From Acanthopleura granulata (lineage: Eukaryota; Mollusca; Polyplacophora; Chitonida; Chitonidae): a stretch of 64,000 nucleotides of DNA. Below the pieces are notes generated by a model. The model did no database searches. It had not been told where the DNA came from and worked only from the letters and a program-made list of their open reading frames with translations. The stretch lies in contig JABBOT010000006.1 of NCBI GenBank assembly GCA_016165875.1, forward strand, positions 3,306,260 through 3,370,259, read 5' to 3'. Positions 23,901-32,006 of this stretch are shown in pieces (position 1 is the first letter of the stretch; each line of letters opens with the position of its first letter). Made by a program: the position numbers and the translations under genes.

Positions 23901-26900
23901 CACCTAAATACAAACTCCTCTAAACCATGTTTTATGTCTTTCTTCACACAAGGTATCTGCATGTGTAACTGATGTATTCAGTCCTAAATAAAACCCTAAC
24001 AAAGAAGATCCTGCACAATTATGTTGCTAATTTCAGGGATTTAGATTACTTGTATTGTAAGATTTGGCATTGTGGTGAAGCCTTCCATTTACACACCTGG
24101 TGGAATCATCACTGACCTTGTTTCGACGCTCAGGAAGTTGGGTAACTTGACGAAGTGTACAGCCCTGTTGAGCTTGGTGTTGATGCGAGGAATCTCCACC
24201 TCTATCCTCGTCTCTGGGGGCTCTTCTTCAGGCTCTTCCCCATGGTCCATCTGTAACAGGGGAGGCAACTCTATTGTCACATGTTAAGGGAGATAAACCA
24301 TGTGTCTTCACCCCGGCCTTGATCTGCTGTCTGACACATAAGGGCTTCAGACACGGACATGCACAAAGGTGCAATATCGCAGTAAGAGCATACCTCTTTT
24401 CCGCTGTACCATTGCCTTGCTTGTAGACTACCGAAGTGTTTTATACGCACACATACTCCAAAAGAGTAACACACTAAATGAAGAGCAAAAGAGTATGAGT
24501 CCCCACTTCACAAAAGTCAGATTTTGAGGACTTCACCTCTCGCTACTTATTACTGACTTACGCTTAACTAGACGTGAGACGTAACGGATCAGAAGCAAAA
24601 ATTTGATGGCAACTGCGGGTGCCGCTTCTATGTTTCACTTCAGACTACTTTTCTTATGGAAAGTATAGGAAACTAGACCCTACTGGTCTCTGGCGTTGGC
24701 CCTCTAGTTTACTATTAGCCACAGAGACACTGCTTGGCTAACTTACATCAACCATACTTTTTCGCTTGAAGTCCACAGCATTTTCTTCCTGCCTGCAAAG
24801 GTAACATATTTCACACACCTTTATTCGAGCATATCTCAACTAGACTCAACCACAAGCATACAGCCCTGACTGCCCTAGGTGCCGAGAATCGATCCCAAAA
24901 CAGTAACACCAGTGGTAGAGTTTTAATCCTTCCTTCGCCACCATTAGGAAATTACGATCCCAGAATGCACCTCTTGTGCACAAGGGAGATTACTCCTCTC
25001 ACGTCTCTACCATGTAAATGTCAGGCGCTACATAATAATGTATCGCTGGCTCTAAAGTTTTGGTCTCGATTCTCCCATCAAGAGCACTCATGGCCATGTC
25101 CTTGCAGATGAGTCTAAAGGAGATATGCATCCAGTCAGGTGTGTGGAATTTGTTACGTTTAGAAGCTGGGAGAAAATGTTATGGACTTTGAGCAAAAAAG
25201 TATGCTTGATCTAAGTTAACCGAGCAGTGTCTCTGTGGTTAATAGTAAAGTACAGGGCCAAGCCATAGAGATGTGCAGGGTCTAACAGGCAATAGTGACC
25301 TGGTCTAACTTTTGTGGGATTGCCTTTGTGTCTAGTTTTAAGAGGAAGAGCTAGACTCGTAGTGCTTCTACTTTGAGGGGCAAATACAACATTTTAGTGT
25401 TTCCTACAGCCTTTGCACTAGGTTTCACTCACTCATATCACTGCTTTAGTTCACATCAAAATTTGACAATTTTTGAGTGAATGAATCTGAACGTAATCAT
25501 GTTGAGAGAAATAAAATATTTATTTCAAATTGTTTCTCGAACCAACAGTGCTGTTTTAATGTTGGTTACGAAGAACTTTAGATGAGAAATTTCCCTTTCA
25601 AGGGAGACAGCCTTGTAAACACAAAACATTTTTCATTTTTTGTAACAAGTTTCCTTAGATTATTTCTGCACCAATCACTGGGAACACATCCAGTATTTCA
25701 CCAAAGTTTACACTTACCTGCTCATCCATTTGTCCTTGAGAGTTATCTCCCCCTTCTCCTTCCGCCTCAGATGCCGAACTGATGTCATCAGCATCTCCGA
25801 ACAGGTTATCCACGGTGGCTGAACAACAACACAAACTAACACTTAACAGCACTGCTGAGTCAGCTAAGACCTTCTTGTATACAATCACTCAATCTGAAAG
25901 GTATGTGACCTTATCGAAACAAAAAAAAAACTATTACTAGTTTTAAAATTATTCCCGGACCAAATTGTGTCACTGAATATTTCTGATAGCTAAATCATTA
26001 GTGTCCAGATTTATTCATACATGTAATAAGCTACCCCTCTATATATTGTTACAATGAGATTAAAAAATATTGAAAAAGTGTACATTAATCTGAATAATAC
26101 AGGACACAAAATCCCTACAGTCTCTGCTGAATTATGTCCAAGTCCAATCTTTACGACCTACAACCTGACAGAGCTTCGCCATTTAGTTCAGTGTTAAAAA
26201 AAGCTCTCGACAAAATGGTTTTCTGTTCTGGTTGTGAAAACAGGTTGTCAAAGAACCCTGGGGTTAGTTTTCTGTTTCAGTGGAGCTAGAAATCCATCTT
26301 GAAAATGACACAGTTTTGATATGAATCCCCAGGTTATACAGCCCAGTCATTCTTGGGTTGGCCATCTGTGAGGTCAAGTCGTTATTACGTTTCTCAGAAG
26401 CACCCCCCTTCCCATCCCCACCCCCAGTAATATACCATGTAAACAGGTTATGATCTCCAAAATTAGGTCTAGCAGTAAAATGTGGACACTAATCCTTTAA
26501 CAAATTCAGGATCATGATCTTATCAATATCATGAAAATCTGAACACTGAACCTTTAAGGAATTCAGGATCATGATCTTATCAACATCATGAAAATCTGGA
26601 CACTGATCCTTTAACAAATTCAGGATCATGATCTTATGAATATCATGGAAATCTGGACACTGATCCTTTAACAAATTCAGGATCATGATCTTATCAATAT
26701 CATGAAAATCTGGACACTAATCCTTTAACAAAATTAAGATCATGATCTCATTAATATCATGAAAATCTGGACACTAAATTCTTTAACAAAATCAGTATCA
26801 GTGAAAAGAGTGAAATACTGAAAAGATTTGAAAAAAAAAAACAAAATAAATATTTGAAAAATACAAATGAAAAAAAAAGAAATTGCCTCTGTCAATCAAA

Positions 26901-29900
26901 ATAATCTGATCGTACAGAACTGCCAGTCACATACTACATCTGTTATTCAGAAAACCTGATGTTTATTGTTGCTGTGAGTGATGAGGTTGGTTATTACTGA
27001 TGTGTTGATTGGTCAAGTCTGGTTACAGTTGTGCAGGCTTACCCTCCACTTTTGATTCATCACCTGATCCCACATCCATCTTTTCATCTCCACTTTCACC
27101 ATCGCTCAATATTTTCCTGGGTTTTGATTTCTTGATCTCCTCTTCAGAGTCGCTCCCATCTTTCCCGTGAGCACTGTGGGGAGAGCCACCTTCTGCAAAT
27201 GAGCAACAAAAATGTAAGCAGCAATTAAAAAAATTTAAACTTATTCTGTTCAGACAAGTTTGGAAAGGTATGTTCACATATATTCTACAAACAGCCAGCC
27301 AGGGAGAGAAAACTAATCATCCAAATGAAATAATCGACATGGTTATTTTCAGTCTTATATATGATTCCTGACTTGGGATAGCTGGTATACTGGCTTCTAA
27401 AAATGTTGTCAAAAAATTTCTCTTGGGAGCAAAAATCACCTACATGTTAATATCAATTTTATCACCATGACACCATTGCAGATGGATGATAACAATTTGA
27501 CACATAACTGATTATAATCCTTTCTTTCCTGAAAAAGAAACCGAAATATGGGGTCAGTGATTACGTTGTCAAATCCTCCAATGACTGAAGGTCATTTTTA
27601 ACAGTTTTTCTGTCCGATTTTCGTTAAGCCATTACTTCCACGATCTTAATCCTATCGTAATAAATTTCATACAGCTTACAGGCTGTGACCCAGTAAGCAC
27701 ATTTCTATAATATTATGGTGATCCATTCAGAAACTTTCCTTGGTTGAGGCCTTTAAACTTTTGAAATTTTTTGGAATATGTACTTTGAACATTATTCCAT
27801 AATATATAAACATTACATATATGCTACATGCTTCGTTTCAGACTTCGAAATCCCTCCCATCCACCTTTAAAAAATTATTTGGTTTTGACAAACACAAAAT
27901 TGGTGTTCATCACATACGTAGAGCTACCTGTGTGAATTTTTTCAGACATTTTTGACAGGGAGATCTGGGAAGATTGTCTGAATTTACATGTAGGTCAATT
28001 GGTAAAAAATCACCCTTCATTATCGGGTTATTTCCCTGTGGTTTAAGCAGGGCGAGTCTCCCCAAAAACAACGCCTTGACTTTCAGCAGCGGTCAAAATA
28101 GCTGGGTCAGAATTCCAGCACTGTATTTCCTTGTGGTCCAAAAAAAAAAAAGAAAAAAAGCCAACCAAAAACAGATACCTGTCGACTGTTTCCTTTCTCT
28201 TTCAGCTGGGGACCCACTTTTGGCACTACCAGCTGGGGACCCACTTTTGGCACTACCAGCTGGGGATCCACTTCTGGCACTACCAGCTGGGGATCCACTT
28301 CTGCTCCGGGCACTGCCAGCTGGTGACCGACTTCTGCTATGGGCACTGCCAGCTGGGGACCGACTTCTGCTATGAGGACTACCAGCTGGGGACCCACTTC
28401 TGGCACTACCAGCTGGGGATCCACTTCTGCTACGGGCACTACCTGCTGGAGATCCACTCCTGCTTCGTGCACTACCAGCTGGGGATCCACTTCTGCTCCG
28501 AGCACTACCAGCTGGTGACCCACTTCTGCTCCGTGCACTACCAGCTGGGGACCCACTTCTACTACGAACACTACCAGCTGGGGATCCGCTTCTACTACGG
28601 GCACTACCAGCTGGGGATCCGCTTCTTGCACTGCCTGCTGGGGACCCACTCCTTGCGCTGCCTGCTGGGGACCGACTTCTTGCGCTTCCTGCTGGAGACC
28701 CACTTCTTGCACTCCCTGCTGGGGACCCACTCCTTTCACTCCCTGCTGGGGATCCACTTCTTGCACTTCCTGCCGGGGACCCACTTCCACTTCTTGCACT
28801 CCCTGCTCGGGACCCACTTCTTGCACTGCCTGCTGGGGACCCACTCCTTGCACTGCCTGCTGGGGACCCACTTCTGGCGCTCCCTGCTGGAGACCCACTT
28901 CTACTCCTTGCACTGCCTGCCGGGGACCCACTAGCACTCCTTGCACTCCCTTCTGGGGAGCCACTTCTTGCACTCCCTTCTGGGGAGCCACTTCTTGCAC
29001 TCCCGGCTGGGGAGCCACTTCTAGAGCTTCCATCTGGGGACCCACTTCTTGCACTGCCTGCAGGAGATCCACTTTGTGAACTACCAGCTGGGGACCCACT
29101 ACCAGCTGGGCTGCTGCCAACACTTTTGGCACTTCCTGCAAAATATAAATGACGACAGGAATTTCAAAGGAGGTTTAAATACATGTACTTGTGCCAAATT
29201 ATATCTTTGTGTGAGCTGTTTTTCACCATGGCTTTCGGTAAATGTCTGCACTGACAACGGGATGTTCCAGAAAACAGGTTTTCTGAGGCCAGCCAAACCA
29301 GTCGTGATTAGTAAACAATGTCATGTGTGATGGCAGGCAAGCTCAGCGACATGGAACCAACAGGCTGCGGTTCAGTCGTGGACTGACGCATCTTCTGCAA
29401 TCTGCATATATGTCATCGCTGTGGAATGCTAGCAGTGCAGGCATACTTAAATTTATTTATTTATTTATTTGATTGGTGTTTTAAACATACTCAAGAATAT
29501 TTCACTTAAACGATGACGACCAGCATCATGGTGGGAGGAAACCTGGCAAAGCCTGAAAGAAACCAATGACCATCCGCAGGTTGATGGCAGACCTTCCCTC
29601 CTAAAGCCGGAGAGGAAGCCAGATTGAGCTTAGCTCCACAAGTGAAGATGACACAAATTTAAAAATGTGCTATCCTACCGAGCAGGTCAGCTTCACTCAC
29701 TCCTAGTATCATTAGGATACTAGGAGTGAGTACTCAATACGTCAGTGCTCTGTTAGATCAGCTGAGCCATATTTGTGAGCTAGATTTGAACTCCTAGCCA
29801 TCGCAATGAGGGGCACCTGGGTCATAACCCCCTCAGCCACAGAGGCCCTGACTTTCTTAAATGTAAGAAGTGAGAGTTGAGAGTAAGGGTTGTGGGAGAA

Positions 29901-31111
29901 GCAGGTATGGGCCAGTTCTTAGCTATGTGGCCTTACTCCAGCATCAAATTTATGATGGTTTAGGCGAAATTTATTTATTTATTTATTTGATGGGTGTTTT
30001 CCGCCGTACTCAAGAATATTTCACTTTTACGACGGCGACCAGCATTATGATGGCAGGAAATTGAGCAGAGCCCGGGGGAAACCCACCACCATCTGCAGGT
30101 TGCTGGCAGACCTTCCCATGTACAGCCGGAGAGGAAGCCAGCATGAGCTGGTCTTGAACTCACAGCGACCGCATTGGTGGGAGGCTTCGAGTCATTGTGC
30201 TGCGATAGCGCGCTAACCGACTGAGCCACGGAGGCCCCCTACTAACTTACTACGTTAGTAATAAACAGAATGAGGTTCTTGAACCAGCAATTCACTTTCT
30301 ACTTTGTACACTGGAGTGGCTTTCAATGTATATTTGGCAGAGGCATCCCCTACATTTTTGTATTTATCTTGTACAACTTATCTAGCCTGTTACAATGGTC
30401 ACTCAATCTCATTCTGAGATTCCTTTGATGGTTACAGTGACTGTCCACACAGTATGAACTGATTTGTATGTTTTGAGCCACAATTTACATTTCTACATAT
30501 TCTTGATATTCCATTACTTGAGGTACGTGGGCTATTTTTGACACTATTCACTTCATTTATTTAAATTTTACTGATTTTTGCACATTCTGCTGTGTGTCCA
30601 TGGATAGCTATGACAGGAATGACAAGGTTTTTCATGGATTGCTAACTGGAGTCTTGGCGCAATGGGTTAAGTCCTTTCAGTTTTGTAACATGTTTTGATG
30701 ATAAACAGGCGTCTTTCCAACTCATTTATGACTCTTATTGAGTTCATACAATAAAGTGGGTGACATCTTTAATGAACATGGGAAAAGTGGCTCAGCGACG
30801 AACATTAGCAGAGCCCTAGTCTTTACGACTCCCGTGTATGTTTAAGCTTCAATTCAAAACGTATTTCAATCACTTTGGTTTAACCCAAAATAAAATGTTC
30901 GTGTACCAGACCATCAACTGCTCAATTTCCGCGGCAGCAAGACACTGTGAGCACTCGAACGTTGATGTACATGTGTAAAAACAATATTCATTGCACTGAG
31001 ATTGAATGTCAGTATTCAAGTAGAACGAGCATGTAAATATCACAAAACGTCCTCACCATTTTCAGAACCGGCGTCACTACCAAACATTTCCTCCATTTCA
31101 TTGTCCGACAT
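15000..31111 (-). CDS. LEO1: LEO1, RNA polymerase II-associated PAF1 complex subunit (13 coding exons)
   Basis: LEO1 is a nuclear subunit of the PAF1 complex. It pairs with PAF1 and travels with elongating RNA polymerase II, supporting H2B ubiquitination and histone methylation. Coding exons on the minus strand: 31111-31057, 29135-28179, 27192-27043, 25818-25718, 24788-24747, 24250-24117, 22216-22132, 21570-21452, 20169-20035, 19078-18943, 17097-16914, 16089-15989, 15086-15000. They total 2286 bases: 761 residues and a stop, against 666 in human. All phases match and every intron is GT...AG. The N-terminus [13 protein letters not shown] matches the LEO1 opening. A GS/RS repeat fills residues 19-331. 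The conserved LEO1 core ([43 protein letters not shown]) spans about 449-640. The basic helix [20 protein letters not shown] and an acidic tail follow. The identity is very secure; transcript ends are not known. Confidence 0.96.
15087..15988 (-). other. LEO1: LEO1 intron 12
   Basis: No repeat family recognised. A 98-codon plus-strand open frame (15399-15695) lies here without any known domain; it probably arose by chance. Confidence 0.6.
15989..16089 (-). CDS. LEO1: LEO1 exon 12
   Basis: Acceptor CATACAG (the next AG, four bases on, would break the frame), donor GAG|GTAAGA, 101 bases. Encodes [20 protein letters not shown], then [13 protein letters not shown]. Confidence 0.92.
16290..16345 (-). 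mobile_element. degenerate V-SINE tail in LEO1 intron 11
   Basis: ATTGATTGATTGATG, GTGTTGCACTCAAGAATATT and GGGCGAAAGAAACC resemble the reversed SINE tail and core with losses. Confidence 0.35.
16914..17097 (-). CDS. LEO1: LEO1 exon 11, charged helix
   Basis: Acceptor TGGTTTCAG, donor GGAG|GTGAGT, 184 bases. [20 protein letters not shown] is near identical to vertebrate LEO1. The acidic [20 protein letters not shown] follows. Confidence 0.97.
17748..17830 (-). mobile_element. degenerate V-SINE 3' fragment in LEO1 intron 10
   Basis: GTGCCATACTCAAGAATGTT and TCACTTCCATAATGGCAG match the reversed tail; the core is barely recognisable. Confidence 0.5.
17907..17946. repeat. (ATT)n microsatellite
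   Basis: About 13 perfect TTA/ATT units in LEO1 intron 10. Confidence 0.95.
18259..18508 (+). mobile_element. V-SINE (RUDI-like), full length with short head deletion, LEO1 intron 10
   Basis: Begins GGGGCCTGTATGGCTCAGTC, carries B-box GAGTTCAAGTC, core TTTCCTCCCACCATAATGCT and tail GGCGTAAAACACC. It lies antisense to LEO1. Confidence 0.9.
18943..19078 (-). CDS. LEO1: LEO1 exon 10
   Basis: Acceptor CGTTGTAG, donor AAG|GTAAGG, 136 bases. Encodes [20 protein letters not shown] and [20 protein letters not shown] plus EEMIK. Confidence 0.97.
19660..20030. repeat. degenerate CCAAT-containing repeat in LEO1 intron 9
   Basis: Five to six loosely repeated units of about 60-70 bp, each with CAGCCAATCA or a near relative followed by CAGA..GTATGTT and ACAGAAATCTACAT. 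AGCCAATCA(G) matches the NF-Y binding consensus. Confidence 0.55.
20035..20169 (-). CDS. LEO1: LEO1 exon 9
   Basis: Acceptor TTTTTCAG, donor CAG|GTGAGA, 135 bases. Encodes [20 protein letters not shown] and [20 protein letters not shown], the most conserved block of the family. Confidence 0.97.
20170..21451 (-). other. LEO1: LEO1 intron 8
   Basis: No known repeat or extra exon recognised. Confidence 0.6.
21452..21570 (-). CDS. LEO1: LEO1 exon 8
   Basis: Acceptor TTATAACAG, donor GAAG|GTGAGT, 119 bases. Encodes [18 protein letters not shown], then [10 protein letters not shown]. Compared with human there is an extra [12 protein letters not shown] stretch before KESNGRIV. Confidence 0.96.
21597..21690. 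repeat. short tandem repeat with TTACCATGGTAA palindromes, LEO1 intron 7
   Basis: Three diverged units of about 33 bp containing AGCTGTTACCATGGT. Confidence 0.6.
22132..22216 (-). CDS. LEO1: LEO1 exon 7
   Basis: Acceptor CGCTCACAG, donor AAG|GTCAGA, 85 bases, encoding [20 protein letters not shown] and GRARLKLK. The intron directly upstream of its acceptor is filled by the 28-bp array at 22225-22890. Confidence 0.97.
22225..22890. repeat. 28-bp minisatellite touching the LEO1 exon 7 acceptor
   Basis: About 24 units of AAGGAAGCAAGGATATGGGA + TGTGTATA, with variants carrying AAAGGAGAGG or TGAATG. The array begins about 10 bases upstream of the exon 7 acceptor AG. On the transcribed strand it is pyrimidine-rich. 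All minus-strand frames stay open (up to 269 codons), so these frames are artefacts. Confidence 0.9.
23619..23886 (-). mobile_element. V-SINE (RUDI-like), full length, LEO1 intron 6
   Basis: Tail TTTATTGATTTATTTGACTG, then reversed core and middle box (GAAGCCAGCATGAGCTGGAC), with the head ending CAACGGAGGGGCCCC. Confidence 0.85.
24117..24250 (-). CDS. LEO1: LEO1 exon 6, start of conserved core
   Basis: Acceptor CCTGTTACAG, donor AAG|GTCAGT, 134 bases. Holds [20 protein letters not shown] and [11 protein letters not shown], the best conserved start of the PAF1-binding LEO1 domain. Confidence 0.97.
24672..24820. repeat. inverted repeat, arm 1 (contains LEO1 exon 5)
   Basis: 149 bp covering the end of intron 4, exon 5 and the start of intron 5. 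It is the reverse complement of 25137-25285 at roughly four bases in five. Shared stretches include CCACAGAGACACTGCT and TTCACACACCT / TTCCACACACCT. Confidence 0.88.
24747..24788 (-). CDS. LEO1: LEO1 exon 5, 42-base symmetrical micro-exon
   Basis: Encodes [14 protein letters not shown] between acceptor CAGGCAG and donor GAT|GTAAGT. Both ends are phase 0, so skipping it would keep the frame. The acceptor is an AGGCAG tandem; the second AG gives the correct phase. The exon and its flanks are duplicated in inverted orientation at 25137-25285, so it can lie inside a long hairpin in the pre-mRNA. Confidence 0.82.
25137..25285 (+). pseudogene. inverted copy of LEO1 exon 5 with flanks (pseudo-exon)
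   Basis: Read on the plus strand, opposite to LEO1, it contains GAGAAAATGTTATGGACTTT and GAGCAAAAAAGTATGCTTGA, the counterpart of exon 5. The donor GTAAGT is changed to CTAAGT. Being antisense to the gene, it cannot be spliced into LEO1. The 316-bp spacer (24821-25136) separates it from the real exon. Confidence 0.85.
25718..25818 (-). CDS. LEO1: LEO1 exon 4 ([11 protein letters not shown] motif)
   Basis: Acceptor TTGTTCAG, donor CAG|GTAAGT, 101 bases. [20 protein letters not shown] corresponds to the LFGGADDISSGSD motif of vertebrate LEO1. Confidence 0.95.
26484..26800. repeat. 57-bp tandem repeat, about 5.5 copies, LEO1 intron 3
   Basis: Unit ACACTGATCCTTTAACAAAT + TCAGGATCATGATCTTATCA + ATATCATGAAAATCTGG. 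Contains the palindrome GATCATGATC. The period is divisible by 3, so a 65-codon frame appears by chance. Confidence 0.9.
27043..27192 (-). CDS. LEO1: LEO1 exon 3, acidic Ser/Asp/Glu region
   Basis: Acceptor CATTTGCAG, donor GAGG|GTAAGC, 150 bases. Encodes [20 protein letters not shown], then [20 protein letters not shown] and GSGDESKVE. Several S-D/E motifs are likely casein-kinase-2 type sites. The phases join exons 2 and 4. Confidence 0.92.
27193..28178 (-). other. LEO1: LEO1 intron 2
   Basis: No repeat family recognised. An A-rich run (28139-28159) lies just downstream of the exon 2 donor. Confidence 0.6.
28179..29135 (-). CDS. LEO1: LEO1 exon 2: coding minisatellite, about 31 [13 protein letters not shown] units
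   Basis: Acceptor TTTTGCAG, donor CAG|GTATCT, 957 bases, phase 1 in and phase 1 out. I read every codon: no stop occurs. Units are 27 bp (GSPAGSARS) or 33 bp (with an added RS), with variants containing K, E, V or H. This gives a long, low-complexity, Ser-, Gly-, Ala- and Arg-rich segment. Human LEO1 instead has an acidic Ser/Asp-rich repeat region at this place. The final residues [10 protein letters not shown] leave the repeat. Wrong-frame readings give open frames of 267-344 codons on both strands, which are shadows. Confidence 0.9.
29449..29850 (-). mobile_element. V-SINE split by a hairpin-bearing insert, LEO1 intron 1
   Basis: Tail, core and middle box occupy 29449-29641. The matching head end (TTGAACTCCTAGCCATCGCA, then CCTCAGCCACAGAGGCCCTG) reappears at about 29775-29850. 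The extra DNA between them holds a perfect hairpin at 29695-29731. Two adjacent SINE fragments are an alternative reading. Confidence 0.7.
29695..29731. repeat. perfect 16-bp inverted repeat (hairpin)
   Basis: ACTCACTCCTAGTATC, loop ATTAG, GATACTAGGAGTGAGT. No T-run follows and it lies inside an intron, so it is not a bacterial-type terminator. Confidence 0.9.
29967..30239 (-). mobile_element. V-SINE (RUDI-like), complete and well preserved, LEO1 intron 1
   Basis: One of the best copies in the window: (TTTA)n tail, GTACTCAAGAATATTTCACT, core, CAGGTTGCTGGCAGACCTTC, middle box, and a full tRNA-like head read in reverse (GCGCGCTAACCGACTGAGCC, then ACGGAGGCCCCC). No clear target-site duplication was found. 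Confidence 0.92.
30240..31056 (-). other. LEO1: LEO1 intron 1, 5' part
   Basis: No repeat or exon recognised. Confidence 0.5.
31057..31111 (-). CDS. LEO1: LEO1 exon 1 (start codon)
   Basis: Encodes [18 protein letters not shown] and the first base of the next codon; donor GTGAGG. I chose the ATG at 31111 because the acidic [10 protein letters not shown] motif directly after it matches the usual LEO1 N-terminus. Upstream in-frame codons lack LEO1 likeness. Confidence 0.92.
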
Positions 31112-31723
31112 GATGCCGTTGTTGTTGCTTTTCACCGGCGCCTCTGCGCACTTCTCCCACCAGATGGCGCTTGTCGCATAACTTTCGGAAACCTTTAGTC
31201 GTCTCCAGGCATAACGGAATACCTGATTGCCGACATACACCCGATTCGCTCGATTTCGTATTGCCAGTCTAATTTCGTTGAACGATATTAATTTTCACAA
31301 AGTTTCACCTTTCTGTCTGAGATGAAAGAGAAGAACTGTGATAACGGTATTATGCCAATCCTTTGTTACACCAATATCGCGAGGTGGCAGGGCGGGTTAT
31401 ATAAAATTATAAACAAACGCACATGTTTTTTTTAAAGGTTCGACAACTGTAATGCAAAAATTCCACACCAGGTGGCGACACTGTTGGCATTCAAACAGGT
31501 CACAATGAGAACCACCAACACTTTTCGAAAATTGTACAAAAGTTTTCAAAACGTCAAGATGCACTCTTCAGAACGCTGAAAAATAAACAACGTCTGGTGA
31601 ATAGTTTTTCTGTCGGAAATAAAAGCAAATTTTTACAGATATTTTCAAATTTCCGACACTTACCATATATTTTCGGAAATAGAACTTTTGACTTGGCCTT
31701 GTGAGAATCCCCCAAACACGAAG
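31112..31723. promoter_or_regulatory. head-to-head promoter region of LEO1 and the CARD gene
   Basis: The two start codons are 612 bases apart on opposite strands, so both promoters must lie here or in upstream untranslated exons. Visible elements are a GC box beside a TATA-like sequence (GGGCGGGTTATATAAAATTA, about 31391-31410) and an ATCGCGAGG box (about 31376-31384). TTATATAA reads the same on both strands. Actual start sites are unknown. Confidence 0.6.
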
Positions 31724-31731
31724 ATGGCGAG
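31720..31731 (+). promoter_or_regulatory. TISU / YY1-like element over the CARD gene start codon
   Basis: GAAGATGGCGAG matches 10 of 12 positions of the known TISU consensus SAASATGGCGGC, which combines a YY1 site with a start codon and goes with very short 5' leaders. It supports the ATG at 31724. Confidence 0.5.
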
Positions 31732-32006
31732 CTCGAAGGGAGCCGTGGCTCGCCTCTTAGCAAAACAACGATCAAGTCTAATTCGTGACTTGGATGTAGA
31801 CAGAATTTTACCTCGATTGGTGAGGAAAGGTGTATTTACCGCCGTAGAAGAGAAAGAGATTTTGTCGCATGGTGAACAGAGAGCAGAAACTGAATTATTC
31901 CTAGACTTTCTTGAGCGGAAAGATGCATCGGCCTTTCGCGAGTTCTGTTCAAGTTTGGAAGACTATCACCCTGCTCTTTTGACAAGGTTTTTGTTGGACA
32001 CTCCCG
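31724..32006 (+). CDS. CARD-domain protein, first coding exon
   Basis: Encodes 94 residues plus one base before the donor CCCG|GTAAGT. The protein begins MASSKGAVARLLAKQRSSLI. The pattern RDLDVDRILPRLVRKGVFTA, EEKEILSHGEQRAETELFLD, FLERKDASAFREFCSSLEDY and HPALLTRFLL fits a caspase recruitment domain: six predicted helices, with acidic and basic patches for CARD-CARD pairing. CARDs work in apoptosis or innate signalling scaffolds in the cytoplasm. With only the CARD visible I cannot choose between an initiator caspase, a CARD adaptor, and a CARD-bearing MAGUK such as DLG5. The open frame running to 32044 only reads into the intron. Confidence 0.85.

Noticed and set aside
28107..29141. A 344-codon minus frame (Val/Gln-rich) and a 267-codon plus frame (His/Leu-rich)
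   Set aside because: Both are out-of-frame readings of LEO1 exon 2. The true frame is fixed by phase agreement with exons 1 and 3.
29695..29731. Rho-independent terminator
   Set aside because: Perfect hairpin but no T-run, and the DNA is a eukaryotic intron.
31040..31240. LEO1 start further upstream in the same frame
   Set aside because: The 43 upstream residues do not resemble LEO1, and [13 protein letters not shown] matches the family start.
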